This document shows positions 20,205 through 21,346 of a stretch of 21,346 nucleotides of DNA, one piece after another. The translations under genes were made by a program, and so were the position numbers. Each line of letters starts with the position of its first letter. Within the stretch, counting starts at the first letter, position 1. Source of the stretch: CAZPYD01 sp964590835. Lineage in GTDB: Bacteria > Patescibacteriota > Minisyncoccia > JAHISW01 > Tagabacteraceae. The notes under the pieces are model-generated. The model was given only the letters and a program-made list of their open reading frames with translations. It was not told the origin of the DNA and did not search any database. The stretch covers positions 1 to 21,346 of the forward strand of contig CAZPYD010000014.1 of assembly GCA_964590835.1 (NCBI GenBank), given 5' to 3'.

Positions 20205-20660
20205 TTAATAAAGATATAGGATTTGCGCCCTATTTAACTCGGGCCGAACCTGTACCTGAAATACTCGATCCTGTACCTGTGTTTTGCCAAATGGCGGGAT
20301 ATCCCGCCATTTCCTGACCACAACCTTATGTTTACCAAAAGGCAAATACTGATTGGCTGTAGCCTCTCCTGACTGGACGACAATCGGGTTGCTGTCGTTT
20401 ATAACAACTTCCCTTGTCCACCCATCGTCACGAGCCCGGAAAATAACAACAGAGGGATTATCCATAATACCCACACCATGAATCTGGGGATTATTATATG
20501 GACGAACAGCTTCACCATCTGTCACCTGTCCAGCCGGCTGCTGAACCCGCATCACCTGACGATGGTCCTGAATCACCACTTGCGGACCTTTTGGTTGAAT
20601 TCCGTTTAAAAGACATCCTTGCAAAACTATAGCCATTAAAATTAAAAGAAAAATTCTCAT
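20205..20660 (-). CDS. Putative lipoprotein of unknown function
   Basis: A 151-residue protein with a short lipoprotein signal peptide (MRIFLLILMAIVLQGC, lipobox LQGC, Cys16). The mature domain is Val/Gln-rich and strand-rich (QVVIQDHRQVMRVQQPAG, VVINDSNPIVVQSG, YLPFGKHKVVVRKW). The second half resembles beta-sandwich segments with no catalytic motif. A textbook Shine-Dalgarno AGGAGG lies 5 nt before ATG. It is second in a two-gene operon, 14 nt after the preceding lipoprotein gene. The base composition is more GC-rich and the codons more mixed than in the AT-rich core genes. No family recognised. Confidence 0.8.
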   Translation of the reverse strand: MRIFLLILMAIVLQGCLLNGIQPKGPQVVIQDHRQVMRVQQPAGQVTDGEAVRPYNNPQIHGVGIMDNPSVVIFRARDDGWTREVVINDSNPIVVQSGEATANQYLPFGKHKVVVRKWRDIPPFGKTQVQDRVFQVQVRPELNRAQILYLY

Positions 20661-20674
20661 ACAACCTCCTTTTT

Positions 20675-21187
20675 TTACTGAAACATTCCTCGAAAAATAC
20701 CGGTGCCTGTAATATTAACTCTCGGCCCACGATAAGGTTTTTTACCAGTGTTTATCTTTGCAACCCATCCCCAGTGGCGGCCAGTTTTTTTGTGATAAGT
20801 GTTGCGTTTTTTATCTACCACCACATGACCACTTCGAACCGGAAGCTCTACCAAACGAATCCGAGGAAAAGTCTGATAAAAATAAGGATAAACTTTAATC
20901 CGATACCGCCCGATCTCCAAACGAAATCGGTAAACTCTGGTCTTATAACGACCATTTACTCGAAAAATCGGACTTTGGCCTTTCTCAGACCACTTCATTA
21001 TTTCTCTACCAGCTTGGTCATAAAAAACCAAAACAGCCTGGTTACTTCCGGAAACCTCAAGCAGTCCCTCTGTATAATCTCCTTTCATCGAAGATAATTT
21101 TGGAAAAGTCGGCCGAGAAGCCGGAACCGAAGATACACACGATTGCAGCAAAAAAGCTGCAACCAAAACCAAAAATAAATTTTTCAT
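20675..21187 (-). CDS. Putative lipoprotein of unknown function
   Basis: A 170-residue protein with signal peptide and lipobox (MKNLFLVLVAAFLLQSC, Cys17), then a Ser/Pro-rich linker and a basic, strand-rich domain (VLVFYDQAGREIMKW, RYKTRVYRFRLEIGRYRIKV, VRSGHVVVDKKRNTYHKKTG). The middle resembles a PEGA-like or surface beta domain in its alternating 'GRYRIKVYP' pattern, but I cannot assign a family. It is the first gene of the operon, with a GGGG Shine-Dalgarno 8 nt before ATG and a near-consensus extended -10 promoter. It is likely exported and lipid-anchored, with its partner, on the cell surface. Confidence 0.8.
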   Translation of the reverse strand: MKNLFLVLVAAFLLQSCVSSVPASRPTFPKLSSMKGDYTEGLLEVSGSNQAVLVFYDQAGREIMKWSEKGQSPIFRVNGRYKTRVYRFRLEIGRYRIKVYPYFYQTFPRIRLVELPVRSGHVVVDKKRNTYHKKTGRHWGWVAKINTGKKPYRGPRVNITGTGIFRGMFQ

Positions 21188-21234
21188 TTTAAAACCCCTT
21201 TTTTTGTTTAATTTTCAAACTTCAATTTTTTTTA

Positions 21235-21262
21235 ATTATACCATTTTTACATCTTTTGTCAA
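21235..21262 (-). promoter_or_regulatory. Near-consensus promoter of the lipoprotein operon
   Basis: On the minus strand TTGACA (21257-21262), 16 nt, TATAAT (21235-21240), with TGG directly before the -10 (extended -10). Both hexamers are perfect. The leader is about 40 nt. This is the strongest-looking promoter in the window. Confidence 0.8.
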
Positions 21263-21289
21263 TAACAACCCTTAATAAAGATAAGATAT

Positions 21290-21330
21290 AAAAACCCCTC
21301 CCCAAATCAAAAATTTTTATTTGGGGGAGG
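21290..21330 (-). terminator. Intrinsic terminator of a gene beyond the right edge
   Basis: CCTCCCCAAAT (21297-21307) pairs with ATTTGGGGGAGG (21319-21330, one bulged G). Read on the minus strand it ends in GGGGTTTTTAT. It should terminate a minus-strand gene lying to the right of the window and insulate the lipoprotein promoter. Confidence 0.75.
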
Positions 21331-21346
21331 ATTTCCTGTACCCCGA

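Overview
The window (about 21.3 kb, AT-rich) looks like chromosome of a Candidate Phyla Radiation / Patescibacteria bacterium, probably a Parcubacteria-type lineage. The grounds are compact informational genes scattered without large operons, a single Xer recombinase, a membrane-anchored PaaX/Cas2-like regulator, a TraR/DksA zinc-finger protein beside comM, small membrane proteins with no recognisable family, and very few Shine-Dalgarno sites. TGA ends the antitoxin frame, so the UGA=Gly code of SR1/Gracilibacteria is unlikely. The lineage is inferred from style, not from a marker-gene tree.

Layout. 1-1280: 5' part of recJ on the minus strand, divergent from tRNA-Val. 1438-2140: a truncated coiled-coil gene and a RelB/RelE-type toxin-antitoxin pair. 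2142-4416: an RluA-family pseudouridine synthase, rplS (L19), tRNA-Leu, a glutaredoxin, tRNA-Arg and tRNA-Ala. 4417-7704: a small basic protein behind a good promoter, xerC/D (minus), a PaaX/Cas2-like membrane regulator (minus) and a DUF5701-like gene (minus) with its own promoter and terminator. 8026-11253: rpsO, a NYN-domain nuclease and pnp behind a structured leader. 11479-14881: a membrane protein, a DksA/TraR-like protein, comM and a second membrane protein. 15033-16760: an unknown protein and a LysM/M23 endopeptidase (both minus). 17092-20113: a UvrD/PcrA helicase and rsmA. 20205-21187: two tandem lipoproteins (minus) with a near-consensus promoter.

Functional themes are RNA and ribosome maturation (rluA, rplS, rpsO, pnp, rsmA, NYN protein), DNA repair and recombination (recJ, uvrD, xer, comM) and envelope (M23 peptidase, lipoproteins). 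Two expression styles coexist. Several housekeeping genes have a -10-like hexamer only 6-9 nt before ATG and no Shine-Dalgarno, which suggests leaderless mRNAs. Several orphan genes have a clear Shine-Dalgarno and conventional promoters.

The most notable unexplained structure is a family of four MITE-like elements of 134-136 bp at 2897, 3748, 7891 and 11345, plus a degenerate end abutting the last. They have CCCGGTAGTA-type inverted termini, and three of the four are flanked by perfect 4-bp direct repeats (CTTG or TATG). All four sit immediately upstream of genes. In two cases the element ends exactly at the start codon, and in the other two the right-hand CTTG supplies the first bases of a candidate -35 box. 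A second, shorter palindromic repeat (core CCTGCCTACCGG) occurs between genes and once inside the rluA reading frame.
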